The notes: a model not told the origin generated them from the letters alone. Positions 45,750-59,000 are shown, counted from the stretch's first letter. The stretch is 64,000 bases of DNA from Castor canadensis (GCF_047511655.1 NC_133405.1:90617046-90681045), one strand, 5' to 3'. Program-made: numbers and translations.

Positions 45750-46070
45750 CTTAGTGTTGTTTACTATTTGTGAGTAATAGACCACAATGAACAGGGAAAC
45801 GTGATAAGGGAGGATTACAATGTGGAACAAAACTAGTAGGATGCCATCTGTACAGATGTATGTTTCTAGAGTCTGGGAAGAATCACTCAACTTTACAAAA
45901 AAAGTTTAAGCCCTGTGGGGAGATTCCGTTTTGAGTTAGCCCCATTCAAAGCTTTTCTTCTCTGTCTAGAGAACTTGCCTTTGGTTTCCCTGCAGAAGAG
46001 AAAGCCTCGTCCATCAATCTCTTCATTGTAAGGATATCCTTTTTTTTCTTGATAATGGAATCTACGCACA
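45750..46070 (+). repeat. Unclassified dispersed repeat, longest copy
   Basis: The first half matches 34672-34800 and the second half matches the reverse complement of 35965-36090. Between them are ACTAGTAGGATGCC and GGGGAGATTCCGTTTTGAGT. An LTR is possible, but no polyadenylation signal or terminal TG/CA was established. Confidence 0.5.
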
Positions 46071-46094
46071 TCTCCACCTCCCCCGAGCATGTAG

Positions 46095-46098
<4 letters not shown>

Positions 46099-46133
<35 letters not shown>
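46099..46133. repeat. (AC)n microsatellite
   Basis: About 17 AC units. Confidence 0.95.
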
Positions 46134-46135
<2 letters not shown>

Positions 46136-47220
46136 ATCCCTAACCAATACATTTCTCTAAATCTGATTTCTTCAATCTAGATCCACCTCCATTACTCACT
46201 GTGGATCTCATGGGCTTCAAACATTCACTCATTCTCTGGGCATCTCTGCCTTGCTTTATTTGCAATTAAAAATTTGAACTTCTTAATGTAACCTGTGTTT
46301 TTCTTGTATCTTCAAATTATCCTTCTCTGCTTATTGCCAGCAGCCTGACATTATGTTTTATTGTCCTTTCACTTTAAACAAATATCTACTTCTCTGTTAG
46401 TTAGTATTTTGTATATTCACTACCCGTCATGGAAAACTTTTTCTGATAGAGTTGTCTAATGAGTTGTCACCACTTTCTTATCTCCATCTCCAATTCTATT
46501 ATATTACACCAACTTCTAGCCTTCAGAAATTCTTTTTTCATGATGGCTAATAATCATGTGATGTGAAATCAAATTAACAATGCTTTGACTTGCTTATCCT
46601 CTAAGTAGCATTGACTATGTTCACCATTTCTTCTGTCTTGTAGATTCCACAAGTACATCCTCTTGTGGCATTTTTCCTCCAAACTTTTCTCCATGTTCAT
46701 GTGCTCCATGCTGTGACCTTGGGGTCTCATTTCCTTCTTTTCTACATTTTTTTTTACTCTAAGAAAGTTCTTTCTCCCCTATGATTGTAAATAACATCTA
46801 CATTTGCTATCTCCTCTGTCAATCAGTGTGCTTGGTTGCAAACAACAGAAAAAGATTTAGGATTGCTCAACTATAAACAATCCTAATGCAAGGACATCAA
46901 ATTGCACATGAAGTAAATAACAGGATTTGTGTAATCAGGTTTGGAAAGCAAACAGGTTCCCTGGGAGTCTGGGAGATAAAAATAATCATGAATATCATGC
47001 CTAAGAAATAGTCTTATTTTAGCATCATCATTTGCAATGTTGTTTGTTACTCTGATGAAGGGTGATGTTGTAGCCTCCTGCCATATTTAATTTCCAAGTA
47101 GAAGTCTCCATATTTATTTGCTTAATAACAATTCAAAGATGTTATCTAATTTAGATGCCAATAATTTTGCATGTTGTGCATGCATGTTAATGTAAGAATG
47201 AATTGTGAACATTTTGTATT
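46134..47220. other. Intergenic, nothing recognised
   Basis: AT-rich sequence without a gene-like frame, RNA gene or clearly recognised repeat. Confidence 0.5.
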
Positions 47221-47224
47221 CATT

Positions 47225-48490
47225 TATATTCTTTTCCCTTCATTAAAAAACAGCTTTAGTGAGGTGTAACTCAAGTATCACAAAACTCATTCATTTAGTG
47301 TGCAGTCTAGTAGTTCTTAGTATATTTCAAGAGCTGTGGAATTCTCATTCTGCAGGATGCCTTTTTTCACTGTGCTGTATAATTTATTTGCTTTGCAGAA
47401 GTTTTTGTTTGTTGCTTTGTTTTTGCAGTGCTTGCAAGCACTCTATCATTGAGCTACACTGCAAAAGCTTCTTAGTTTGATGTAGTCCCTCTTGCCTGAT
47501 TTTACTTTTCTTGTTTGTGCTTTTCTGTCATATCCAAGAATTCATTGCCACGCATGATTTCATGAAAACTTTCACCTATGTTTTCTGCTAGTTTTATGGA
47601 AAAAAATATTTTCAAATGACATATGTAAATATATATATGAATTAATATCCACAATATGCAAGTAAGTTCTATAACTCAGTAGTAAAATAACACCAAAGAG
47701 TGATTTTAATAATTGGCAAAAAACTTGAATAGACATTTCTCCAAAGAAGACACACAAATGGATATCAGGTATATTAAAAGGTGCTCATTATCACTAATCA
47801 TCAGGGAAATGCAAGAAAAAAACAAAAACAAAAACGCAATGAGGCATCACCTCCCTCTGCTTAGGATGACCTTTATGCAAAAAAGCAAAAGATGAGAAAT
47901 GTTGGGGAAGATGTGGAAAAACCACAACCCTGGTGTACTGTTGGTGGCAATGTAAAATCGTACAACCACTATGGAATACAGTGTGATGGTTCCTCAAACA
48001 ATTAAAAATAGAATATCCACATCATCTGTCAATCCCACTTTCAGATGTATATCCAAAACTATTAAAATCAGGATCTCGAAAAGATGTACACGTTCTCATC
48101 TTCATTGCAGCATTATTCCTATAGCCAAGATATAGAAACTATGGAAATAACCTAAATGTCCATTGACAAATGAATGGACAAAGAAAATATAATTTATACC
48201 TACAATGTAATGTGAGTCAGCCTTAAAAGAAGTCTATATTGCCATATAAGATAACATAGATGAATCTAGAAGACAAAATGCTAAGTGAAATTAACTGATC
48301 ATAGAAGTATAAATACTATATGAGTTCATTTATTTGAGATATCTGGAATAGTCAAAATTTGTAGCTGCTATGGGTCTGGGTGAGGAGGAAATAGGGAGTT
48401 GCTGTTCAATGGTTATAAAATTTCACTTGTGCAAGATGAATAACTTGTAGAGATCTTCTGTACAACATTGTGCCTATGGTTAAGGAAATT
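47225..48490. mobile_element. Old L1 fragments and an ID crumb
   Basis: 47225-47340 resembles an old L1 3' UTR. 47395-47580 is L1 with an inverted ID crumb (CACTCTATCATTGAGCTACA). 47640-48490 is plus-strand L1 ORF2 end (CTTGAATAGACATTTCTCCA, then GGAATACAGTGTGATGGTTC). All decayed. Confidence 0.6.
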
Positions 48491-48497
48491 GTGTTTT

Positions 48498-48625
48498 GGC
48501 CAGGCATGACAAGTGCATGCCAGTAATCCCAGACCTCAGGAGGCTGAGGCAAGAGGATCATGAGTTTGAGGCCAGACCCTGTGTCAAAGCAAGTAAATGA
48601 ATGAATGAATAAATAAATACATAAG
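48498..48625 (+). mobile_element. B1-type SINE with (TAAA)n tail
   Basis: GGCCAGGCATGACAAGTGCA, then GCCAGTAATCCCAGACCTCA and GGAGGCTGAGGCAAGAGGAT. The tail is AATGAATG/AATAAATA repeats. Confidence 0.8.
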
Positions 48626-50764
48626 TAAATTGTATTCTGTATATAAAACTTTTAAGAGTATAAATCTCATGTTAGGAAGATAGATGTTACCACAGTAACA
48701 TCAATCAAAGTTGTATGACTCTCAGTGCAATGTAATTTTAAAACGTTTTATATTTCAAAAAGAAACCATTTGTATTTAAGTAACGTCTAATCCCTCCCTT
48801 TCCTTCAGTCTCCAAGAAGCTCCAGTCTCTTTTCTGGCTCTCTGCTTTTGCACATATTGAACATTTCATATAAATAAATCCATACAATATGTGACTTTTT
48901 TGACAGGCTTCTTTCACTATGCATGTTTTCTAGATTAGTCAATGTTGTAGCATGTATCTATATATCATATCTTTAACTGCCAAATAACATTCCATTGTAT
49001 GAATATACCGCATTTTGTTTGCACATTGATAGACTTTTGGATTATTTCCTCTTTTTTTCTATCATAAATAAGACTGTTTTGGATACTATTGTACAGTATT
49101 TTACCTGTACAATATCAGTTCACGTTGGGTAGATAACTAAAGTGGAATTTTGGGGCCAAAAGCTAACTCTATGTTTAAACATTTTAAGAGCTGCTAAACT
49201 TTTTTCCAATATGACTTAACTATTTCACAATGCTATAAGAAACATATTCAGATTCCAATGTCTCTACATCCTCGGCAACATTTGTTTGTGTCTATCTTTT
49301 ATCTATTTCAGCCATCGTAGTGAATGGAAAGTGATATCTTAGTGTGATTTTGATCTGCATTTCCTTAATGACTTAATGCTATTGAGAATGTTCCTTATGG
49401 TTATTCACCATTCATATATCTTCTCTGGAGAAATGTCCATTAAATTATTTGTCCCCACTTTTATTTGGAAAATCTGTGGATATTGTGGATAAAGTCCTAT
49501 ATCAGATGTATGACTTGAAAATATGTTCTCCCATCCCATGGGCTGTATTCCTTGTATTCAATGGTGGGCTTTGAAATACAAAGTTTTTTCATTTTAATGA
49601 AGTACAATTTATTGCGTCTTTTTTTTCACATACAGTTTGATTCCTTATTTAATAAACTATTTCTTCTTTCAAAGTCCTGAATATTAACTCAGGGTTTTAT
49701 TTTCTTCTTACTGTATACAGACTTTCATCTAAGAGATAAATTTTTAGGTATAAGTTTTAGGCATAGTGACAGATAGTGGATGATTCTTTTGCACATGCAC
49801 ATCCAGTTATCTCAGAAACATTTCTTAAATATTATTTCCCGCCTTGAGTTATCTTGATATACTTGCCAAAACTCACCTTTAAATGCAAAGATTTATTTCT
49901 GGAATTTCAATTTTATTACATTGATATGTGTGCCTATATGAAATGCCAGTAGTACAACATCTTGATTATTATAGCTTTGTAGTAGGTTTTGATATTGGCA
50001 AGTGTGAGTCCTCCAACTACTTTGCTCTTTTTCGAGATTGTTTTGGCTTTTCTGGGTTCCTTGCATCTCCATGGGAATTTTTGGATCATTTTGCCAGTTT
50101 GGCCAAAAACAATGTCTTGTGGAAATTTTATTAGAGATTACATTGTATCTGTAGATCAATTAGTGGAGTATTACCATTGTAACCACAGCCTTCCAATCCA
50201 TAGTGCCTTTACATTTAATTTACTCTAATTAATTTCAACAATGTGTTATACTTCTCAGTATACAAGTATTGAACTTCTTTAATTAAATATATTTGTAAGT
50301 ATTTTGTTTATTTAGATGTTTTCATAAATGGAATTGCTTTTAAAATTTCTGTTTTGGGTTATTCATTGCTGGTGTACAGAAATAGTATTGTATTTTTATA
50401 TTGTAATCTTGCTAAACTCAATGATTAGATATTACTTTCTTTTCTGCCTTCCATAGTGTTTTCTATATACAAGATCATGTCAACTGTGAATCAAAATAAT
50501 TTTCCTTACTCTTTCCTAAACTGGAGGTCTTTTATTTCTATTGAAATACATTAGCTAAGAAATAAAGTTTCAATGTCATGTTGAATAGAAATGGTGAAAG
50601 TAGAGATTGTTGATTGTTCAGTGTGAAAGTTTTTAGCCTTTCACTGTTACTGAGTAATAACAACTGTGGGTTTTTAGTAGTATTTTTACCAAGTTGAACA
50701 AGTGTCCAGCTTTTCCTAGTTTCCTCATTGTTTTTTTTTCTTGTTTACTTGTTTTCTTTGTTTG

Positions 50765-50885
50765 TTAGTTTATTGAGATGAGGGGTCTCACTATGTAGCT
50801 CAGGCTGGCCTAGAACTCTCCATGTAGCTCAGGCCACTTTTGAATTTGCAATTCTCCTGCCTCAGCTTCCCTAGCACTAGCATTC
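50765..50885 (-). mobile_element. B1-type SINE, minus strand
   Basis: GGGTCTCACTATGTAGCTCA, GGCTGGCCTAGAACTCTCCA and TCTCCTGCCTCAGCTTCCCT are the inverted B1 landmarks. Confidence 0.85.
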
Positions 50886-51075
50886 ATCTTTTTTTAACGC
50901 ATCATGAAATGTTCTTTGATTTGGCAAGTGTTTCTTCTGTGTCTGTTTAAATGATAATACAAGTTGATACAGTACATTACCTTGATTGAGTTTTGCATGG
51001 TGAACCAACCTGATATTTCTGGAGTAAATCCCACTCGATCCTTCTCTCTCTTGTCTCTAGCTCTGTATCTTTCTC

Positions 51076-51138
51076 TCCTGTCCCTCCCTCCTTCCTCTCT
51101 CCCACCTTCCCTCCTTCCCTTCCTCCCTCCCTCCTTCA
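51076..51138. repeat. Pyrimidine-rich (CCTT/CCT)n repeat
   Basis: Low-complexity stretch of C and T, polypurine on the other strand. Confidence 0.9.
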
Positions 51139-51879
51139 TTTGTTGCTGGATTCAGTATATGTGTAATTTGGGGGGGTTATATTCCTAAGGATATTGATGT
51201 ATGATTTAAATTTTTTTTCTGCTGGTGCTTTGTCTGATTTTAGGATTTGCTTAAAGTTAGGCTCATAAAATTACTTAGGAATGGTCTCCTCTTCTATTTG
51301 TGGAGCAAGCTTGTGGGAATTTGATGCTAAGTCTTCTTTACATATTTGATATGATTCACCAGCCATGCCTGGACTTCTCTTTGTTGGATTTTTTTTTAAT
51401 TCATTGCCTTCCTTTTCTTGCTATAAACCTAATCAGATTTTCTGTTTTTCCTTGAGGCAGTTTCAGCAAATCTGTGTCTTTCACAGACCTGCCCATCACA
51501 ACTAGGATTTCTAGTTCGTTGGCATGCAGTTGTTCATACCATTCCCCAAGTTTTAAAAATTTCTGTAGTGTTGTATCAATACTCCATCTTACATTTCTGA
51601 ATTTTGTGATTTACATCTTTTCTAGTTTTCTTAGTCTAACTAAAGACTTGTCAAATTTTAAAATCTTTTCAAAGAACCAACTTTTTGTTTTATTGACTTT
51701 CCCTATTATTTTCTATTTTCTTACATTCACTTTAATATTCCATATTTCTTTCTTTTTGTTTGTTTTGGTTTGCTTTATACTTCTTTTTCCAGTGTCTTAA
51801 CATGAAAATTAAGATAATTGAAAATTTTCTTCTTTTAAAATATAGGTAATGATCTAACTTCAGTTTTCTTCATGCAGAT

Positions 51880-52640
51880 GCTCTGTTTTCCCAGCAATGT
51901 TGGTTGAAGAGGCTGTCATTTCTCCAGCTTATGTTTTTGGAGAATTTGGCAAAAATCAGGTGGGCGTAGCTGCGTGAATTCATATCCGGGTCTTCTATTC
52001 TGTTCCATTGGTCTTCCTACCTGCTTTTGTGCCAGTACCATGCTGTTCTTATTGTTATGGCTTTGTAGTATAGTTTGAAGTCAGGTATTGTGATACTTTC
52101 AGTGTTGCTCTTTTTGCTCAGCATTGCCTTGGCTATTGATGGTCTTTTGTGCTTCCTAATGAAATGTAGGGTAGATTTTTCAGTCTCTGCGATGAACGTC
52201 ATTGGACTTTTGATGGGAGTTGTGTTGAACATGTAGATTGCTTTTGGTAGTATAGCCATTTTCACTATGTGGGTTCTCCCGATCCATAAGCATGGGAGAT
52301 CTTTCCATCTTCTGTAGTCTTCTTCGATTTCTTTCTTCAATGGTTTATAGTTTTTCCTGTAGAGGTTTTTCATTTCTTTTGTTAAGTTTATTTCTATATT
52401 CTTTCTCAATCTGCTCATTGTTGTTGTATAGCAATGCTACTGATTTTTGCAAGTTAGTTTTGTACCCTGCTCCTTTGCTGAAGCTGTTTATGACGTCTAG
52501 GAGCATTTTGGTGGAGTTTTTCGGGTCTTTTACTTATAAAATCATGTCCTCTGCAAGTAGGGATAGTTTGACTACTTCCTTTCCAACTTTTATTTTCTTC
52601 CATTTCTTCTTCCAAGACTATGGTGAATAAGAGTGGAGAG
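51880..52640 (-). mobile_element. Less diverged L1 ORF2 piece
   Basis: Codes on the minus strand for [20 protein letters not shown] and [20 protein letters not shown] (52017-52418), the ORF2 stretch after the reverse transcriptase. Similar to, but distinct from, the L1 at 60127. Confidence 0.8.
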
Positions 52641-53479
52641 AATGGAGTCCTATTGATAAAGTCATTGCCATACCTATATCTACAAGGGAATTCCTTTGCA
52701 GATATGCTTTCCTATGGTAGCAGCTTCAAAGTTTTAGGTCTTATGTTTAGATCGTTGACTCATTTGATTAATTTTTATGGAAGGTGAGAGACAGGGCTCT
52801 AGTTTCAGTCTTCTACTTGTGAGTGTCCAGTTTTCCTATCACCATTTTTTGAAGACATTGTCTTTTTTCTACCATACATTTTGGTCATCTTTGTCAAATA
52901 TCATATGGCTGTAGCTATGTGGGCTTATATCTGGATCTTCTATTCTATTGCACTGTGAATGGGATTTTTCCTCATTATGTTTCCGTATGTTTGTTATTAG
53001 TATGTAGAAATGCTACGTTTATTTTGTATCATGCTTCTTGGCTGAAAGTGTTTATCAAATTGAAGAGTTTTCTGGTGGAGTTTTTACTTTTAAGTAAAGG
53101 GTCATATAATCTGCAAAGAGGGATAATTTAACTTCTTCCTTTCCTATTTGCATCCCTACATTGAATTATTTCAGTCTTTTCAATATTTTTTGAGACATAT
53201 GGAATGGCATATCATGATCTATCTTGAAGCATGTGCAATTGAGGTGAAGGTGTATTTTGCTGTTGTCGGGTAGAATATTCTACAGATATCTGTTAGTTCC
53301 AGTTTCATTTTAAAAAATATACTGGTGTTAATGTGCTCTCTTTCCTTTCTGTCTTTTACCTAGTTGTTCTAATATTACTGAAAGTGAAGTGTTGAATTCC
53401 CCAATTATTTTCGTTGAGTTGCCTCTTTCTCCCTTGAATTATTCTAGGGTTTTTTTTGTTTGTTTGTTTGTTTGTTTTT

Positions 53480-56036
53480 GGTAGAATCGAATTAATTAGA
53501 GCATGACCTGTTTGGAGCTAACAACCCTGCAGCCCCTTTGGTAGCTGGGATGAGGGACAGATAGTATCAAAAAAGGACGAGTTGAGCTATGAGGCTGTGG
53601 GGACTGGCTGGAAGCTGCTGGCAGTGTGGCACTGGCCGAGGCCCTGACAGGTTCAGACAGGTACAGTGGCATCAATAATACTCTTGGAGCATTAATACTC
53701 TGAAAGGGCAGGCATTTAGGGTCCACAGGGCATGAAGACAATTGAGTTGTGGAGGGCACAGGGGCTGTGCAGTGGGACTGGGTAAGGCCAGGCTCCAGGT
53801 TTGGCAGGCACTTTGGGGAGTGCTGGGGTTGGGTAGATTGGCCCTGACAGCCCAGAAGGCTTTGGTAGTGGCAGGCACAGTCTCTGGGCTGGGTCTGCAT
53901 TAAATAGAAGCAGCTTCCCTAGTGCTCATCTCAAAGCTCTGAAGGCAGGAACTTGTACTGCTGCTGCAGGATCTGGGCTAGTTTCTTAAGCACCTCCTCC
54001 AATTCCCGTTCCTTCCTAGACATCTCTTCCTGTAAGAGATGCAATTATCTGGGAAGTGCCCCTGACCATCTTGTCCTTCACTACCACTGTCTCATTCTCC
54101 TGGTCTTCAAAGGCTGTAGCCTTCTGGGCTGCCCTCACCAGGTTCCGCGAGGCTCTTTTTACTGCATTTCCAGCAGCCTGAAGCCCTTTCATTGCCTCAG
54201 AGTCCTGGTCAGCCTTGACCTTACAGGCCACAGGGAGTTGGGCTGTGGAGTTAGCTCCTTGCTTGGCTGAGGAGATGAGCTTCTTCTGGCTGGTGTGGCC
54301 TTGGACAGCTGCATTGGCTGCCTCACACAGATTGTTGGTAGCTGCAGCCACCAGAAATAAGGCCCTGGGACCACTGTCCATCATCCAATGCATTGGCTGG
54401 AATGGTACCCACCTTCTCTTGTGCCAACAGTTTCCACCTTCTCTTGTGCCACCAGTTCATTCCCTCTGGGCAGCTGAGGCAGCCTTTACCAGTGCAATGG
54501 ACTTTGCAGCTTCCAGAATCTGTTCCTCAAAGTTCAAGAACTCATCTGCCTCCTTGGGTTTAGCTCAGGGCTTCAGCTGCTCTGGGTTTTTGGCTGCAGC
54601 CTCAATGTCAGCCACAGCTCCCAGGAGCTCATTTCTCTGCAATGACTGTGGGGTCCTCCGGATCTACCCAGTCTGTTCCCTTCATAGCTTCAGCAGCCTG
54701 GATGAGCTCAGTGACTGAGCCAGTCACCAGCTTTGAGTTTCCTGTTAATTGTTGCTTCAGTTCTGGGTGTGGCTTCTGCAGAGTCAGTAGCGCATGGTCC
54801 AGCAGTTCCTGGTAGCCACTGGCACATTCTCGGCCATAGTGCAGGGTTCAAGGCTGTACATCACAGGCCACTTCTGGGTGGTAAGCTGCTTTCTTGCAAG
54901 CCTGCATCATATCTGTGATAGCACTGTGGCTCAGATTGGCTGTGGCAATACCATCTTCCTGGTGACAGGAATTGCCAGCAGCAACAGCTTTGGATGTTGC
55001 CATGGTGGCACTTTTGGTCATTTGGATGAAATCTTCTGGGGTAGAGGTCTTGGCAGGTGACTCTGGGGAACAGAAAACCACCCATTTCTTGCCACATGTG
55101 TTCCGTAGTTGCCTCCAGGGCCCGTGTGCCTTTGGTGGCCTCATCTTCCACAGCCTTTGTTGTCTTGAGCAATGATGTCACATTGGTCACATTGCAGAGT
55201 TCTTGAGCTGCCACACTGGAGGGTCATTCCCAACTTTGCCAGCTGCAACGTTCATCGCAATGAAGAGGTCACCCAGGGCATCACCACCTAGGTCTCAGGG
55301 TCCTCAACTCCCAGTCTGGCTGCACCAAGCTTGACCACGTTGACAAGTGGGTACTGGTGGTCACAGAAGATTGGACAGCCTATGTCAACTTCTCCTGGCT
55401 CCCAGCTGCATTCAGCACCAGGACCTTCGTGTCCTCCACCGGCACTTTTGCAGTCTTCAGAATGCCCTCCCAGTCTGCAAAAGTTTCAGCGCCCTCAATG
55501 TTGAGGGTGCCAGCAGTAGCAAACATGATGGTGGTGTCAAGTCAGCGATGATACCAGACACAGCACAGGCTGCTGTGATGCAGGCCTGGGTATCACCATT
55601 TCCAGCTTGGAGTGCAGCCTGGACATGGGAGACCTTCTCTGAGACTCTCTGGGCACACTCTATGACCTCCTTCTTGGTCTAGGCATCACTGGGGCTGCAC
55701 TGCAGAGCACCTGCCTTGGTGACCAGAGCAGCACAGCCATGGCCCAGCTCCTATACTCAGTGCTTGATGTGGGCACCTAAATCTTCATTTTCAGCAGCCA
55801 CAGCTGCAGGCTTGTTTTCTGAAGCCAATCAGCCATAGTCACTGGTCAACTGGTTGGCGAGAGGGCCCAGATCCTTGGGGCCGGTGTTTGACTTGGCTAC
55901 CATCTCCTGAGCAGTGACCACAATGGCCTTGGCTCTCCGTGTCATGGTTGTCTGGTAATACAAAAAGGAACCTTCTGGCTCACTCATTGGTCCTTCATCT
56001 CACTGGTTGATGGTCTGGGTGAGAATTACTTCAGTT
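53480..56036 (-). pseudogene. TLN1P: TLN1 (talin-1) processed pseudogene, 5'-truncated
   Basis: An intronless copy of the last quarter of talin-1 mRNA. Minus-strand blocks in order from 56036: a TINQ segment, TMTRRAKAIV-like, LANQLTSDYG, SDAYTKKE-like, KAVEDEATKGTRALEATTEH (near 55150), KAVAAGNSC, YHPEV, then VAAATNNLCEAANAAVQGH and AMKGLQAAGNAVKRAS (54016-54393). The terminal SELRDEH-like end has its stop at 53919-53921. About 440 bp of 3' UTR follows, then a T-rich tail (about 53450-53479). Frames break many times and several stops are present, so no talin rod or actin-binding C-terminus can be made. The functional gene contains introns and is elsewhere. It is inserted in old L1. Symbol is descriptive. 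Confidence 0.93.
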
Positions 56037-56410
56037 TTTTATTCATCATGGCACAGTATTGTTATCTGCATCTATCCTTTATTATGTCTGTGATGGGTTG
56101 TTTTATCATAATAAACTGTCCTCTGTCTCTAACATAATTTTTACTCTTACAACATGTTTTTAAAGTCTATTTTTGTCTTAAAGAATATTAGTAGAGCCAC
56201 TACGGATCTCTTTCCATTATTGTTTATATAGCATGGGTTTTCCAGCTTTGTTTGTTTGTTTGTTTGTTTCTTCATGTTATTGATGTCTTTGACAGTAAAG
56301 TGTGCTTCCTCTATATAGCATATAATTGGATCAGTTAAAAAACCTATTCTACCAATCTTTGCTTTTGATTAGGTTTAAGAAAATTTCATCTCCATTAATA
56401 AAGCATACTC
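56037..56410 (-). mobile_element. Old L1 remainder between two insertions
   Basis: Continuation of the L1 split by the TLN1 copy (GTAGAGCCACTACGGATCTC near 56190, then ATAGCATATAATTGGATCAG near 56315). It is followed directly by the 5' end of the plus-strand L1. Confidence 0.6.
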
Positions 56411-57934
56411 GGAGGATTCCAAGATGGCGACTAGAGGGAGGAAGCAGAAAGCGTGCTTCCTAAAGTAAACTCTTGGAGAGATGCTGGAGATACACCTGGC
56501 AAGAAAAACCACCAAGAAGAAGCAAAACTCTGATACCTCCACACCCCCAGCCTGTGCATAGCATCCCCCTGCCACATTAAACGGAGAAACCAGGAGGGTT
56601 TCTCCTGCCAGATGCCAGTTCCTACACTGCTTGGGAGACCGCAAGGTGAGCAAATAAGTGGCACACGGTACTCCCTGGGACAAAGCAGCATAGCCCCCTG
56701 GACAGACTGACCCCTGCCCAGGGAAAAAAGAAAAAAAACTGAATAATAAACAAGCAGTTGAAAAACAAGACACATAACAAAGAGGGTGGGGCACCCTGAG
56801 CTCCAGAGAGAAGGGAGAGGCACTCCCTCACGTGAACTACAGATAAACAACCCAGGCAGAGAAGGCAGGAGTGGCGGCCCCCGCCCAGCAACCTTGGAGC
56901 AGGGAAAGCTTGTAACAGTGGCTGTCCTGTGGAAAGCTCCACCGGAGGGGGGGAGGTGCACTCCTCCACGTGAACTGTAAATAATCAAGCCAGCCAGAGA
57001 AGGCAGGTGTGGCGCCACTTCCCCCGGTATGCTTGGAGAAGAGAAGGCGTCCAACAGTGGCTAAAGTGTGGCATGATCCACCAGAGTGTGGGGGTGGGCA
57101 CCTCCCCATGCGAACTCTAAATAAAAAAGGACTGCAATTGCAACAGGCTGGTAGGGCTGTACGCTGGAGAAGACAAAAGGAGCATGTGTCCAGGAGAACT
57201 CTAAATAAACAAACCCTGCAGGGCTAGGTGAGTGTAAACCTCATTCCTGAGATCTGCAATAAATAAAGCCTGCAGCAGCATCTGGCTGACAGTAGGTGGC
57301 AGGTGAGCTGCAGCCTCAGATAGACATTCACAAAGCTGTATCCAGATTCCATTTTTTTTTCATTTGATGAGACTGAAACTGTATTGCATTTGAACTTGGG
57401 ATTTTTTTTTTCCCTTTGATGAGACAATGTCAGAACTACTACTCAGGTACCAACACCAGGACTGGAAGCTGAAGGACTAACACAAAACCTAGTAAGACTG
57501 AGACTTTATTGTATTTGAACATGGGAAAGTTTATTTACTTATTTATTTTTAATGTTTATTTTATTTTTTTTTAATCCTCTCTCTGTCTTTCTAATGCCTG
57601 TTTAACTCACTGTTGATTAGTACACTATCTCTCCCTCTTTATTTCCTCGGCTCTGTTTTTATATTTTGTTTTGTTTTGTTTTTCTCCCTTTTTCTTTACC
57701 TTCTTTGCTTTCCCTCTCCTCTCACCATTCCATTCTAGTTATCATCATCATAACTATTAGAAGCTAGACAATACTGAATTACACACAGTACAGGGACAGT
57801 AACAGTACCAAGGGCAATGATGGGAAGATGGAAGAAAGAGGGAAACCATTTTTCCCCCAATAATAAATGGGTACAGGAAGCAGAGGGAAATGAGGAAAAG
57901 AGATGCCCACATCCAGACTCCAACAAAACATAGA

Positions 57935-59000
57935 TAAACTATGACAAAGAACCCAATGAAGCCCACAAGAACACCCTGAAAGAAGAAATCCTGCAATTTT
58001 ATAGAGATGATACTGGATATGGTCAACCAAAATGTACAAGGGACACTCAAGTAATTCCAAAACAACAAAAATAGAGATTTTATAAAGCACAAGAACAAAT
58101 AAAAGAAAATATAGAAGCACTGCATAAACACCAAAGTGAAACAAAGTACACGATAAATAAAGAGATAAATGAAATCAGGATGAAAATAGATGAAATTAAA
58201 GAGGAAGCAACTCAGGATATGGAAAACCTCAGAAAAAAGAATGAAACAGAAATGTAAAACAAAATGAAAGGCCAGTGCAGCAGACTAGAATAAGCGGAAG
58301 AGAGAATCTCAGAACTCAAAGATGAAATGGTAATTAAAGAAACAAATGAAGAACTATTAGTTAAACAACTCAAGACCTATGAAAAGAAAATGCAAGAACT
58401 TACTGACTCCATCAAAAGACCAAACCTGAGAATCATGGGCATTGAAGAGGAGAAGAGGTGCAAGCAAAAGGAATGTGTAATATATTCAACAAAATAATAA
58501 CAGACAATTTCCCAAATCTAGAGAAATCTATGCCCATACAGGTGCAAGAGGCCTCCAGAAAACCAAAAAGACCTGACCAAAATAGAACTACCCCAAGGCA
58601 TATTATCATTAAAAAACAAGTACAGAGACTTGAGAAAGAATATTGAAGGCTGTAGGAGAGAAAAACCAAATAACATACAAAGGTAAACCCATCAAAATCA
58701 CAGCAGACTACTCAACAGAAACATTAAGCACAAGAAGAGCTTAGGGTGAAGTCTTCCAGGCACTGAATGAAAATAACTTCAACCCTAGAATACTCTACCA
58801 GCAAAACTATCATTCAAAACAGATGGAGCAATAGAGGTCTTCCATGATAAGCAGAAACTAAAACAATATATGACCACAAAGCCACCACTGCAAAAGATTC
58901 TTCAAGGGATTTTGCACACAGAAAGTAAAATCCAACATAACCATGAAAGGGCAGGTAGTACCAAACTGCAGGAAAAGAAAAAGCAAGAAAGTAGACAGTA
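57935..59000 (+). pseudogene. L1 ORF1, broken
   Basis: Plus-strand coiled-coil part from about 57940, an RRM-like block at about 58410-58640 and a C-terminal block to about 59000, in order but in shifting frames with stops. ORF1 protein binds L1 RNA. Confidence 0.8.

Larger units (their letters stand above)
48780..53460 (-). mobile_element. Old L1 sequence (several insertions)
   Basis: A long minus-strand stretch of decayed L1 ORF2 from its 3' end (CATTCCATTGTATGAATATA near 48990) back to the endonuclease region (about 53400). It includes a block coding QSYNNQDVVLLAFHIGTHI (49893-50159). Within it lie a B1 at 50765-50885, a pyrimidine-rich CCTT repeat at 51076-51138 and a less diverged L1 piece at 51880-52640. 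The same L1 continues after the TLN1 retrocopy at 56037. Confidence 0.6.

Noticed and set aside
45893-46152. Frames with long Val-Cys repeats
   Set aside because: Translation of the (AC)n microsatellite.
53440-56050. Exact target-site duplication for the TLN1 retrocopy
   Set aside because: GAATTATTCTAG on the left and GAATTACTTCAG on the right agree in only 9 of 12 positions, and the right one may be talin coding sequence.
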